DNA of 64,000 nt from Epiperipatus broadwayi (lineage: Eukaryota > Onychophora > Udeonychophora > Euonychophora > Peripatidae): positions 5,116,392 through 5,180,391 of the forward strand of contig JAQFVV010000032.1 in NCBI GenBank assembly GCA_028023455.1. Direction: 5' to 3'. Both the position numbers and the translations under genes were made by a program. Position 1 is the stretch's first letter. Every line of letters begins with the position of its first letter. Below the pieces are notes generated by a model. That model saw only the letters and a program-made list of their open reading frames with translations. It had not been told where the DNA came from and ran no database searches. This document shows, in pieces, positions 25,920-38,649 of the stretch.

Positions 25920-26780
25920 TTAAGAAATAATGTTTGAATGTTCATTATAGTAAATAAGCTAGCTTAATAATACAGATTTAAAGATTAAGTTATAGAGCTC
26001 TGCAGTGTTTGAGAAGAATAATACCGGGCTTCTTGGTGGTACTTGTAATGCAGGCACATCAGGTGGTAGTGTAGTGGTATTCTCTTCAGGATAGGTGGCT
26101 TAAGATTTCTTCTTCTTGCAGTGGGTCTAGTCAGACATGTCAGAATCAAAGATGGCATGGATTCTGGTAGGCAATGTTTCTGAAAAAAAACAATAGAATA
26201 AACCCTTGCAGCAAGAAATCAGGCCTATTTATATAATTCAAGCTTTAGACCTTTAGACCACCCTTCCATCAACAAGACTATTTACTTCTAGAGAATCACT
26301 AAGCACCTCTTTGAAATATTATAACTCAATACATTTTAAATTTTCTTGTCATTTCTTTAATAGAATTTTTAAAAAAATTGATCTTTAAAAAATACTACTG
26401 TTTAAAAACAACTTAAATTACCTTGTCAAGCTAGGTTTTGTTTGTGATTTATTTAAGATTAGAAGTGAGAATTGTTTTAGCTTGTAACAATATCCCCCTT
26501 ACATATAATAAGGTCATGTGTAGACCACACACAATTTAAAATGTAAACCCTTTTTTAAACTAAACAAAAATATATAACAAATTACTTTAAAATAAATATA
26601 CACTCTGTAATATATAAATTGATATCACAGTTGTTTGTCTGCCTATATGTGTGTGATAATACATATATAACCATGTTGATGCTTATATACATGTACTCAG
26701 AGAGGGTTTAAATCTGGCACAAATAGAGTTGTGGGAAAAAATAGGTGAAATAGTTATGAGAGAAGGAATATATTGTTTCA

Positions 26781-29700
26781 GAAAAAACATTTACATCACA
26801 CTTTTGATAAAATTTCAATGTTGCTTTCAAAAGTGGCTTTTAATTATAAGGCAAAGATCTGAAAAGATTAAAAAATAAAAACAATTTTTAATTAATGTAT
26901 TTCACCTCCACTCTACTATAAAAGGAGTTTATAAAAAGATTACTTTAGTTTGGATAGTAGTTTTGAGTTGGGTAGTAGTTTGTTTTTGGAGATGAGTGGA
27001 CTAATAATATTTTTGAGAAGCAATTAGCTAGTCAGAAGTAGCTTGCTATCATAGTAATTTACATAAGAACAGAGAGAGCTCCCATGAAGAAAAAGAAGGC
27101 AAAGGAACAAGTCCAGCAGCTGCTTTATAGTTCATGATGGTAGAGTTTGAATTCACATGGAAATAAATGGGTCAACTTTCAGTGTTGAAATTCTTAGCTA
27201 CAAATGTGTTCTATGAAAGTGTTTGTTTGCCTGAAGTACATCAAATCCTAGACAGAAAGGAACTGATTTAATGCCAACCATACTTGAATTCTACTTTTCT
27301 GATTTGACTATAAATCAATCTCATTAAGAGAAATCTCTTGACTTGCTGAAGGAGTAATTATATGTATGCTGATATAATGAAAACAACATATTAAATATGC
27401 TCTTTTAAATAATTCTTTAAAATATTTTAATTTATAATTTAAATTAACACAAGAAATAAATTTATTTGGATTAAAAATCTAGAAGTAAAGATTTAATTCA
27501 TTGATTTTATACATTTAAAAGAAAAAAAGTTGATAATACTTTTTTAAAAGAAAAAAAAAAGAAAACTAATCAAAAAGTACAAAAAATAATTTGTTGATGA
27601 TTTTGTATTTTAGAAAAAACAACAACATATAAACTGATATTTAAAAAAAAACAACAACTGTAAACTATTATGATAGAATTTGATTCATATCATCTATATT
27701 TTTATTGATACACATGTATACGTACAAATTTTTTGTATATTTTCTAAATAAAATTAATTGTGAAAATAATTTTTAATAATTTTATTTTGATAAAATAAAA
27801 TATATGATATAAACTCCAGAGTGTACATACATTTTAAGTGCACAAACATATATGTTAATTACATGTTATAAAAACTAATGTCATTTATTGATTTGATAAA
27901 TTCAAATATGATAGAAAATGACGTTCATTTATATGTTAGTTAATTATATAAATATGTTTTATGAAAATGCATTGCAGTGTTTTATATCATTTAAAAATGA
28001 TAATTAAAATGTTTATTTTATAACAAGTCAAATATGTATCTGTTAATCAATTATTGTATTTTTATATAACTTAAAATTTTTAAATTATTTTATGGCAATA
28101 AATATGTCCATTTTTAAATTATAATGCACATCTGAGTGGATATATATATATATATATATGCATTTTAAGTAAATCTATTAGAACATACATGTGAACCATA
28201 ATGTAATAAATTGAATTTTGTTTTTATGTTAATCAATACATATGTAAAATTTAATCATTTTTAAAATTTTATTAAATATCAATTGAAATGTATTCATTGT
28301 ATACTATAAAATGCATGTCTGTGTGCATATCTATATAGGTACTGTATGTAAATCCATGAATATATATATATATGAATCTCAATGTAATAACTTAAATGTT
28401 GTAAATTAATCAAAATCAGAAGGCTTCTAAGTGTATAGTGAATTCCAGAGACCTTAATTTCATTCTTTTTTATTATTGTTATTAATAAATTTATATCTCA
28501 TTATAAAAAGTATTCCAGTGAATTTAACTCTAAATGATTTGTTTTTAGAATATTGTATTGCATCATCTCTTGATAATAGTACAAATAATAGATCTTATAT
28601 TTTCTGAGCTCACTTCAAACATAATGGTCTAATATATAAAAGGGGTGTATATTAGTGTTTATGGCCATCCAGGAGTTTTGGTTGGCACTAAGAGTATATT
28701 CTTTAAAGTCCATGTACTACATTTTATTCTAATTTAGTTTTATTAAAAATTAAGTTTATAGTTGGCCAATACTATGTGATAGAGCATTGGTGATGATCAA
28801 CATGTTTTAATATTCCAGCATTATTGTTTTTATTATTACATAACCAGATGTTTAGCACTTAAATTGGTGCATCCAAATTAATGTTAAAATAATTACCAAA
28901 GCCAGCAAAGGCTAAATAGTTGGCCTGGTCAGCCTGGTCTACAGTCGACTCATTTCTAATCCAGTCACTAGATTGACTGTTGATTTGTTTTATTATTATA
29001 ATCATTCATAATGATGAATGGTTTATTTTGAGTATTTCTTATATTTACTTTTACTTATTGATAATGCTAGTTGGTGTATGTTTAGTCATAATAGTTGCTT
29101 TAAGGAGTTAACTGGCTCGACCTCACAGAGATCTCATGATCTTGTGCCCTTTGTAATATATAACATTTCTTATACGTTTTTTTTTTACATTATTTTAATA
29201 TTTAATATCTTACTTTATTATGCTTTTTGAAATTTCATTATTATACTTTGAAACAGTCTATTTTGTCACACATCCAAAATCCATCAAGTACCCATGTATC
29301 TATATATCTGTATATTTAATTAAAGGTACATCTGTGTAAACATCATTATATATGTATCAGCATGCTTATATTTATATGTGAGTGTTATAATGGATTTGGT
29401 AAGGTTACAGTGCAATTATATGTATAAAATCATTAATTAGTTATAAATTTATGTGTATCAATTTAACACATTATTTGGCTAAAGAATCACATATATGTGT
29501 ACAATTCCATGGGTGACCAGCATATATATATAATGAAATGTTTATGCAACAATTTATAAGTTTCTAAATTTTAAAAGATCCCATTAAAAGAAATCACCCC
29601 ACATGCATACACCTGTTTAAAATTGTGTGTACATTAAATGTTAATTTTAAAAATAACAAATTTTAATGTATACCTTTGTGAAAGCAAACACAATCATGCA

Positions 29701-29935
29701 GCTCTAATTTCTATTCACTTGGGGATTGCTCTTGCTTTACTAAGGTGAAAGTGTCGGATTAAGAAATCTAACAACAAAAGAGCTAAATTTTATAATTTTA
29801 AATGACTTGTAAACCAGCTAATGGGTTTTGATGCTGCAAACTTGACTTGTAGGCAAAGGTAGTTGAGGGGTAAAAATTCAATATATAAACTCCATATATT
29901 GGCACTAAAAAGCTCTGTATATTATAATTCAAGCA
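26781..29935. other. AT-rich unannotated stretch between inverted R copies
   Basis: This forms the spacer between R copy 1 (minus) and R copy 2 (plus). It contains short TA runs (28,139-28,158; 28,360-28,374). A segment at 29,360-29,390 resembles the left flank of R copy 3, so copy 2 may start earlier than marked. A 70-codon hydrophobic frame at 29,018-29,230 is not recognised. A less AT-rich patch at 28,900-28,980 is also unassigned. Confidence 0.5.
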
Positions 29936-29939
29936 AGTT

Positions 29940-32640
29940 GCCACAGGAAGCTATGCCCATCATAATTTTGATATGAGTGGCTAGGAAAGTCACTAATTTG
30001 CCATCTTCCTATGGAAGAATGGTGATCTCCAGCCCATTTTACAAGCTTCCATAACAATCATCATTGCTGAAAGGATGGAGAAGTTTCACTAACAACTGCT
30101 GCCATGAAAGAACAATGTGGACGAGCAGCCATCCAGATAAGTGCCAGTGCCTACTTCAAATGTCAGACAACTCAGCCTAGAAGAAGATTGGTAATATTTC
30201 TTCACTGCAGAGCTCTATAAATCTCTATTATAATTTCTAATAAATTTCTTAAGCTATCTATCTGTAATAAATGTTCATAAATTATTAATTCTCAATTAAC
30301 CTCTCAGTTATTATTTTCATTTAGATTCCATTGCTAGTTTACTAGGCCTGCTATTTACAGTTTTTGGATGTAGCATGCACCATCTCTTGATCAATTTTGG
30401 TTTCAATTTCTTCATTTAAGCTTATTTTATAGGAAATTCAAAATTTATGATTCTAGTTTTAAAAACATCCACATATAGCATTATATTTTGGAAAAAAAAT
30501 CCATTTTTTTTGCTGGCTATTGTTGCTTAGACCAGTCTCTTTTCACTGATTGGATACCTGCAAAATTGGAAATTGTTCTGTAGGCGTTTCTAAATGACAA
30601 AGTCAGAAACTAAACTAAAATGTTCTACATGTTCGTAATTGATTTTGAAGTAAATAAATATATTTATTGTAATTTTTTACATTCATAAATAAGATTTTAC
30701 ATTAATTTATCGAAATATAAAGTTTGATTCGAAAAATTTTAAATTTTATGAAAAAATAAGCTTGTGAAAGTAATCACTGTTTAAGACTAGTTGTTGACAC
30801 CTAACAACTGTAGTTTGAATAATAGGCATTTCTAGAGAACTCTAAATAAAATCTTTTACCCATTCATATTTTGAAGTAAATAAATATATTTATCATAATT
30901 TTTTACATTCATAAATAAAAATTTACATTACTTTATCAAAATATAAAGTTTGATTCAAATAAGTTTAATTATTACAAAAAAAAAATAAGCTTGGGAAAAT
31001 GATAGCTCTTTAGAAAAGTAAATTATGTTGATAGCCACAGACTGAATAATGACACCATGGATTAGTTGAGATATAATTCTTTTGTTTTACCACTGGCTAT
31101 TTTTTAAACATTTTTCTTATATTTTTCTTCAGTTATTAACATTATTTTTAATTTTTCTTACATTTAACCAATTTGAATCTAAAATTATTCAATTTTTAGA
31201 AGCTGAATTAAAAAAATTCTGTGTATTTTAGATTAATATTTTAACAATAGAAACCAACTGAAAATGAAACTGATGAATAATATTGTTCTCAGGTTTAAAT
31301 AGTGTACCAATATAAAAATTAGACAAAGATTAAATAAGTTGAAGGAATCAGTTAAAAGGTTAACCCTTTCTTAGCATCATTATGATATGCCATTTTGAAA
31401 ACTGGGTCAAGGTAGTTTCAGCAGAATAAAATTATAGATATTTATGCACATTTTTAAAATTGTTTTAAATACATATTAGTATTATTCAAGTGTTACAAAT
31501 GTGTCTTTACTAAGCACAGAACATGTATTTACACCTTGCTATGCTTTCTTAAATGGGCTCATGGAGACAGGTCACCTAATTATTTAGTTCAGACTGTTAT
31601 ATTTCTAGAACTGGAACATGAGAGTGCAGAACCATATTCAAAACTGCTTTGACATACTGAACTAAATGTTCCTTATTGCACTAGCAAGTCATCCAGTCCA
31701 AGAATACCAAGCACTTTGTACTAAATCCTGTGAATAACTGCATATTCACACCATGATCTTTAATTTAATATTTTAGCACCATAGTCTCAGACACCCATCT
31801 ATGGTAACCAGTTCATTCTACCCTATTATTAAACTTCAGCATTAGTCTGAACATGGAATCTGGTTTACCTAGGGAATCTGTATTTTGATCATACTTATTG
31901 CTTATAAATAATATATTAGAATGAATAAATTAATGTTTTATTTGTATTATCCTGGTAATGTTTAGCTTACCAGTGGCAAACCTTGAGAATAGTTTGACAT
32001 ACCATATAGGCATGAGTTATAGACTGCAGATAATTAATTATATAAATTGCATTATTATTATTAAGATAAGACCATTGTACTATTATCTGCCTCATCATTA
32101 ATATCATACCTGTGTCTGTAACTCCTGCTGTCAATGCAAATATTTATGTTATTTTATATTTATTAATCCATTTGATTCTTATTTATTAAATATATTAAAA
32201 TTATTAGTGTTTAATGTGTTACAACTTATTCCAAATCACCCTAATCTTTATTAATACATGTTATGCATTATTTATTAAGTCATGGAGCATTTAGTAATTT
32301 ATTTAGTCTTTAAGTGTAATTAAGTTATCAATTTTCCCTTTGAGTCTCATGTTTCACTCTTTTCTCAGCCAGCTTTCAAAAGAAATTGAGACCGAGTGTA
32401 ATCTCATAAATGCCATCCATAAAACGCTGGTGAATGAGTTGAAGTATGATCAGATCCAAGGTCTCAACTCCTCATCTATGTCAGCTTTGGTGTAATTCCC
32501 CTGGACTCTGGATTTTGTTACATGAATGTACAAATATGACCATTACAACATTAATCTCATTACCTTACTTTAAAAATATTTTACATCACTCCAGGGATGA
32601 CCACTCTGATACCTTATCCCACTATAATATACATATAAAG
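29940..32640 (+). repeat. repeat family R, copy 2, with one nested insertion
   Basis: Aligns in the forward direction with R copy 3 and in reverse with copy 1. Landmarks include GCAGAGCTCTATAAATC near 30,210-30,226, AACTGGAACATGAG at 31,608-31,621 and TGAGTCTCATGTTTC at 32,341. The closing stretch contains CTGGACTCTGGATTTTGTT. It carries one TTAA element (30,300-31,359). The target site of the T2 insertion in copy 1 corresponds here to about 31,600 and is not filled. Short frames such as 32,446-32,664 are remnants shared with copy 3 by nucleotide homology. Confidence 0.8.
30300..31359 (+). mobile_element. TTAA-flanked element, family T2, copy 2
   Basis: About 1,060 bp bounded by TTAA at 30,296-30,299 and 31,360-31,363. 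It is the inverse of 23,193-24,273 through most of its length. It shares the GCATGCACCATCTCTTG-type word near one end, the two-copy internal tandem (about 30,640-30,790 and 30,870-31,010) and the TTCTGTGTATTTTAGATTAA word near the other. The left terminus starts CCTCTC and the right ends AAAAGG, so termini have diverged from copy 1. Non-coding. Confidence 0.75.
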
Positions 32641-32834
32641 TATAGAAAAAGATGTATATATTAAACTTTTTTATATCCTGGAAAGTGTATTACATAGAAA
32701 TACGAGTTTCATATTTGGTATTGAATAATTGAAGATTAATAGGCAATCACATATTTAAATATGGAATTAATGTCAATTGATAATCTATTATATATGCATT
32801 TATATTATAGGTATACATATTGATTGTTTATAAT

Positions 32835-32839
32835 CTATT

Positions 32840-32879
<40 letters not shown>

Positions 32880-32880
32880 G

Positions 32881-32907
<27 letters not shown>
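32835..32907. repeat. TA arrays with ATTGATA interruptions
   Basis: Two TA arrays are separated by the word ATTGATA, which recurs just after the second array. Located shortly downstream of R copy 2. Confidence 0.9.
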
Positions 32908-32909
<2 letters not shown>

Positions 32910-32912
<3 letters not shown>

Positions 32913-33250
32913 TGATATTTATTTATTAACAAATTTTAATTTAGCTTAAAATAGGTGAACTTGTCTGATTATTGTCCAATTGTGCCACACAGATTCGTTG
33001 ATTAATAACATTCAAGTGAGACAATGTAAACTGACTATATCATAAAATTTATTTCAAATAACTATATTGCATAATCCAAAAATCAAATCCTAGGATTGGT
33101 GAGTTTGGTTATATTATTATTTTTGTATTGATTTCAATGGTTATTCTATGACTGGATATAAACTTTATATGATAATCATAATCAAATATTTGCTTGTTTA
33201 TTTAAATTATTATTGATCGGATAGATATTATATAGAGTTTATGGTTGATC
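32910..33250. other. AT-rich unannotated stretch
   Basis: Nothing recognised. Confidence 0.5.
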
Positions 33251-33254
33251 AATA

Positions 33255-34605
33255 ATATTTTAATCTTATTCAGTTATAAAACTGATAGTAGTATATTTTA
33301 TTCTGTTATAAGTCAGAATGATTTGCTTTAATTATATTTAAATTTAGTTGATGTGGATCGTAAGTCCAATTAAATATTAAATTTTAATATTTATACTTGA
33401 TTATAATAAATGCTAATAATTCTTTTTATATGTTTTGATTGTTATAGTATAGTTTTAATAATTTATTTACAGGAGATTTGAAATAAATTAATATGATTAG
33501 TTAATTGTTAAGTAAATAACGAATAGAAATCTACTGTTTCTTTTATGTACTATAATTGGAGATTATAGATTCAAGATTGTCTTATGGGATTATTAATATT
33601 ACATCATCATTAAGTCTTTTATCGTATTACAAATAGTGTGCCTGATAATACTAAATCAATATATACGTATAGCATGGCTAAGTTAGCATTATTTTTCATT
33701 TTATAAAACTCGGATTTAAAATTAATTATTGGGCCATATATTTATTTAGATATTATGAATATTATAATTTTGTAGGACATATTAAAGTTATTATCTCAAT
33801 CATTTATGAAATACTTTATTTAGATGTAAATAATGTTAAATTTTAGTACAAGTTTAGATTATTATAAGCAATGTTTGATTTGTTAGATATATTAGAATTT
33901 AGTTGCTGAATGATTTATCATTATTTTCATTTTATTATAAGTAAAATAGATCCCAAGCATATATCATTGTTTTGGGACAATGATATTTGATTTAATTGCT
34001 TTATTTAAATTTATTTTAAGTAAGGTTTACATTTAGGGTATTTGAAATTTTTTATTTATTTATTCAAAATATTATTTGAGTTCTTGATGCTATAATAAAA
34101 AGTATCATCACTGTTTTGTTTAATATAATTAATGGTCAGATATGTGATTAGATAAAGAATATTTTAAATACTTAATGATTATTTATTGATTATAATTTAT
34201 TAGCTTAGTATATTAAATTTATTCTGTTATGAACAATATTATTTTTTATGGGCGTTATAAAATTATGATTATTTTTCTTTAATTTACATTTTATTCAGTT
34301 ACAAACAATCATTTTTATTCCATTACATAGGGCAACCAATGACTGGTCTATATTTTTATTCAGGCTATATTAGAGTTATTATTTCCCCTTACACATATTT
34401 ATTTTGTTATAAATGGTACTGCAATTTGCTTGACATTATTATACAGAATCACTCTGTCATGACCTTGTCATATCCAATCCATTACAAATGGCACTCTAAC
34501 TTTAAGGATTATAATAAAAATTATTTCATCATCATCCATTTATTTCAGTTATAAAATGCTACCCAAACATGCATGGCAACTTTTTATTCTGTTACAATAT
34601 ATATG
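33255..34605. repeat. degenerate tandem repeat with TTATTC-GTTATAAA motif
   Basis: The motif TTATTC(A/T)GTTA(T/C)AAA and variants recur at about 33,268, 33,299, 34,223, 34,296, 34,402, 34,478, 34,541 and 34,586, roughly every 45-75 bp in the last 400 bp. More decayed versions lie further left. Intervening sequence is only weakly alike. This looks like an old minisatellite or satellite. Two frames (34,339-34,554 and 34,556-34,750) are products of the array. Confidence 0.45.
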
Positions 34606-34610
34606 TATAC

Positions 34611-34945
34611 AAAGAGAGTGTACCAATAGCTCAAACAAGCTCTTAATTGATAAGTGCAGTAAGAGAAAATATTTAAAATCTCTATCCAAAAAACTCTTAT
34701 TGCCAGATCAATTGTTTTTGAGTTTATGGCTCACCTCAGTGAGGGGCTAGAATTTTCAGACACTAGATCTCGAAATTAATTGGTCTGGGAATAAGAGTTT
34801 TTTGGATAGAGATTTTAAATACTTTCTCTTACCGCACTTATCAATTAAGAGCTTGTTTGAGCTATTGGTATGCTCTCTTTGTTACATTTTTGTAAATACA
34901 CGCTTATAAAAGCAATGTCACATTATATATGACTTGCTTTATTGA
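34611..34945. repeat. foldback family G, copy 1
   Basis: Arms at about 34,611-34,711 and 34,779-34,880 are inverse copies. The left starts AAAGAGAGTG and the right ends ATGCTCTCTTT, with matching ATCTCTATCC and CAATTAAGAGCTTGTTTGAGC words. The loop contains the family core CTCAGTGAGGGGCTAGAA. The tail (34,882-34,945, including TTTTTGTAAATACACGCTTATAAAAG) recurs at 53,285-53,365. Related to the loci at 49.6-50.1 and 55.2-56.4 kb. Confidence 0.85.
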
Positions 34946-35030
34946 TAATGATAAATATATATATGCTTATACCATAGATAATATGTAATAAAATAAATTT
35001 TACAAGAGTATATAGATAATTATCAACTAT

Positions 35031-35216
35031 TATGGTAATAAATTTTGGTATAAACAATATTTATTACTTTGCTAAGTCCGGCTTTCAATATGGTGTATCT
35101 TTTTCAAAGCTAATATTCACTTTAGTCATACTTTGACAAAGATACACTATATTGAAAGCCTAACTTAGCAAAATAATATTGTTTTATACCAAAATTTATT
35201 ACCATATGTTTACCCT
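35031..35216. repeat. long imperfect hairpin
   Basis: Arms 35,031-35,109 and 35,131-35,216 are near-perfect inverse copies with a loop of about 21 bp; left GGTAATAAATTTTGGTATAA matches right TTATACCAAAATTTATTACC. It lies 85 bp after the family G foldback but shares no sequence with it. A single-stranded or RNA form would be a stem of roughly 80 bp. Confidence 0.9.
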
Positions 35217-35219
35217 TGA

Positions 35220-38200
35220 ATCATTATAATAAACATAAGAGTAATTTTGTTTCTGATATTTAATTGCTTAACCAATATGTGGTTATTCTCTAGGATTAAT
35301 TTGATCTCTATTATTAATTAATTAATTTAGTATAAGCTTTAATTCATCAGCACCATTAAAACATTTAATTAATAATTTTGAAAATAAAATCAATCTCAGA
35401 GATTGTCTAGAAATTGTACACATAGTTAAATGTTAAAAGTTATTCCTACGTTTGTTTTGGTGAAAACACATGAGAAATTAATATATGGTTAAAATAATAT
35501 ATATAGTAAAATCCAAATTGATCATATTTTTAACTCCCCAAAAAAGTATTAGTAATTGTAGCAAAAAATAATAACAGGAAATAGAAATAAAAGAATTATA
35601 TTTCATTAATAATATAGACTCAGTAGTGAACAGTTTTGAACGTGCTTAATTAAATGTGTGCAAATTCACTTTTTTTTTTCTAATATAATTTTTTTCTTTG
35701 AAAATGGAACTGACACTGAATATATATTAAAATTATATTTAATGCTTCTAATGTTTTTTTTATTAAAAACATTATTGCAATTGCATATAAATTGCTATTA
35801 TTTGAACCTATATATTTTTTAATCAAATTTGGAAAAAAAAATCCTTATGTTGTTTTTAATTTATTCTAGATAAAAACTTTTTTACTTCATTTGATGACTA
35901 TTAAATTGTGCTTTGTATTGAAACAGTAAGATTCGAATTCGAATCTTCACCTTTTTCTATCATGTCTCACCCACCACCTTTATTCTACCTAAATTTAAAC
36001 TTTTTGGTATCAAATTGTGTGTGTAGCGATATTAAAAAATATATAAATATCTGTAAAAGTCACTGTAAACGCACACATACTTCGATAACAAATTTAAAAC
36101 AATAAATAAAATATTTGATATAATTTTAAATTTCTCTTTTAGTTATATAATGTTTATATATTTTAACTATTTATTTTAAACTATAAACGTTCGTTAGTTT
36201 ATTGCTGTTTTTAAATTTCATATTTTGAATAATAATTTTGAAATTAGATTTTAATTCAAAGAAAAGTAAAAATCAATTATAAATCCCTTTGTACTTGAAA
36301 TTTGGCAAGTCATGGTCGGTGAGAGATATGATAGATTAATTAGAAAAATTCCCTAAAAGTTTCAATTAATAAAATGTAAAAAGGTAAAATAAACCTAAAT
36401 AATAGAACTGTAGCTTTCTGAATTAATTAAAATTCTAAAAACTCTTGTTAATGCATTGATTCTCCTCGGGGCAAATGAATGGAACTAAAATAAACTAGAA
36501 CGAAATTAAAAAGATAAAATAAAGAAAAAGAGGACATCTTGGATTTCTAAGAACTTATGAGTTAGACTTTGGCTGTGCTCTTGCTTGGTTGAGAGAATCC
36601 AAATCTTAAAATTAATTTGTCCACTACAAGATGATCAAGTAGGAAGTGCCCAGACTATTCTCTCCCCAGAAATGGTTGATCATATATCCGAACCTCCACA
36701 TGTGCCCTTCACCAATTAAACCAAGAGGATCTGCTGCCCAAACAATCAGAAAGCTGATGTGGCTATTGAAATGAATCAATAACCTGAGTGCTAGAAAAAA
36801 CTGCTACTGTTTGAATGAACAATCTGCTACTGACCATGAAATCTGAAAGCTTCTTATAAAACAGGTACCTGTACCCAAGGCCTTTATAGTACTCTAATAT
36901 TATTCAAGCTATAGCTTACTCTCTATATATAAATTGTACAATTATTAATTTATTATGTAAATATCTTTTAATAATCTAGCTTTCCTAACTATGTCTTTTT
37001 CTTGGGTACATATTTCTAATTTTACATTTTTTTATTATCTAATGATAGCATGCCTATAAGATTTCTGATCGGATCTCGCCAAATTTTAAATATAAATCCT
37101 AATCTAAATGGTTGCCATCTTGTACAGTGACCCACTAATCTATTTCTTTATATATACTCATATAGGCTGGTCAGCTCGGAAATCTCCATAATTCTCTAAA
37201 ATACAAATACATGATTGCCTGAAACAGTGGATGTGTGTCCTGCAAATCATATAATTAATAGTTAATTCTATAAATTATTTTGTTATTTTCATATAAATCA
37301 ACATGTATTTGGTGCTTCATTTATTATACACGCAAGGGTCTACTATGTAGCAAGTGGCAGACATATTAGTTCTTAATACCCATCCAGCTTACCTATTGCT
37401 TTTACACTTGTTTTAATTTTAAATAATAAATCCATTAAATGCATTTCTTTGAGAGCCAAATTTGTTATTTATTAAATATTGATAATGTAGGACCGAGTCA
37501 TAAATTTATATTAAGTCTTAACAGAATATTATGTGAATTACACATGTGTTACGGTTTAGAGATGCGATAATCTATTATGAGCCTTGGACATCCCGGATCC
37601 TACAGGATTTACTGAATCTCAGTCATCCTACACAAGTGGACATAATGAATGTTCCCATAGAGTTTGACACCCGTGACACAGTCAGGGAGTAATTGCAGCA
37701 TGAACCCTTTGCACCTGATTATGCTTGTGTGACATCTTACTTCTGGGCCTGTGGCAAATGCCAGCCCACTGTTTTAAACTCATCCATTGGCTTCACAGTT
37801 TTAATGTACTGCCACACTTGCATCGCAGTTCTAAATGAACCACGTGTTTCTTATTATTAATTTTATTATTTCATGTGTGACTTCATCTCTGCATTAATGA
37901 CATTAATTCACTCTCAAATAAATGTCTGCCCATAATTAATCACTTAGAAATATCTTATTTCATTAAATAAAATATATGTTTGCAGCTGCTATTATCAATC
38001 CTAATTTAGACTCGTGCACTGCAAAGATATTAAATCCCCGAAGGCATGTTCTTGAAATACTTGCTCAAGAATTCAGGTAGCTAAATTACGTCAGCCAAAT
38101 ATTTGCATGTCTTTGAAAATATAACAGTATCGGAGTAATACCACTACTGAAAGTATAATATAATCAAATGTTTTTAATTAAATGATGTTAGTATAAAATA

Positions 38201-38335
38201 TTCTAATTAAATAATTTCAAACCATATGTCTGCCATCATATATTTATTTATTTGACACATATTCAATATACTATCTTCTCGATTATTTAAAATATAAATG
38301 TCTAATATTAATATTATATATAGCTAACTCAAAAA
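35220..38335. other. unannotated stretch with less AT-rich patches
   Basis: Patches at about 36,540-36,890, 37,060-37,250 and 37,560-37,860 are less AT-rich and look like old repeat or gene debris. I cannot match them to a family, and all frames are short. An 18-bp perfect palindrome, listed separately, is at 35,929-35,946. Confidence 0.45.
35929..35946. repeat. perfect 18-bp palindrome
   Basis: AGATTCGAATTCGAATCT is its own reverse complement. Each half contains GATTCGAATC, a consensus-like Pol III B-box word, but no A box or tRNA fold surrounds it. Confidence 0.9.
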
Positions 38336-38339
38336 TAAA

Positions 38340-38600
38340 GTCTTGAGTCTCTCACATCTCCATGATCCCTGTACCTAAAGAAATGTTTACTAATGTACAT
38401 CAGATGCATTGTTTCATAGAGTATATTGTGGAACTGATAAACCATGTTTGAACTCAGTACTACTGGTAGTTTTGCTACCTTTGGTACTGCTTTTCAATGT
38501 GGTGGTCGAATTCTGCACTATGTTAATGAAGCATACGAATCTGACCATTACAGTATCTATGTTATGTCTAGATTGTGCACATGCATTTTAATGCACTTTG
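38340..38600 (+). repeat. repeat family R, copy 4 (diverged fragment)
   Basis: The stretch from CTTGAGTCTC to CTGACCATTACAGT aligns loosely with the right end of R copy 2 (32,341-32,550), where the last words are CAAATATGACCATTACAACA. In one frame the ends read alike (HTNLTITVS here, ECTNMTITTL in copy 2), which may mean an ancestral coding segment or simply nucleotide homology. Anything further left is too diverged to call. Confidence 0.4.
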
Positions 38601-38649
38601 CAAACCTATTCTATACTGATATACATACATATATAATTCAGTTGTAATA

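Larger units (their letters stand above)
22243..26780 (-). repeat. repeat family R, copy 1, with two nested insertions
   Basis: In reverse complement this aligns along most of its length with 58,030-60,740 and, in parts, with 29,940-32,510. Landmarks in order (minus strand) are: AGAGCTCTATAA, TTCAGGCAAGT, GCACAATTAATT, GAGTGTGTCTTTATAAAGT, AACTGGAACATGAG, TTGAGTCTCATGTTT and CTGGACTCT. TTAA-flanked elements at 23,193-24,273 and 25,154-25,919 account for most of its extra length relative to copy 3. A tandem duplication of about 85-110 bp lies at about 24,985-25,150. No intact frame exists. It is either an old large transposon or a local segmental duplication. Confidence 0.85.

Noticed and set aside
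35929-35946. Pol III promoter element from the B-box-like words in the 18-bp palindrome
   Set aside because: No A box at tRNA-like spacing and no foldable tRNA around it on either strand.
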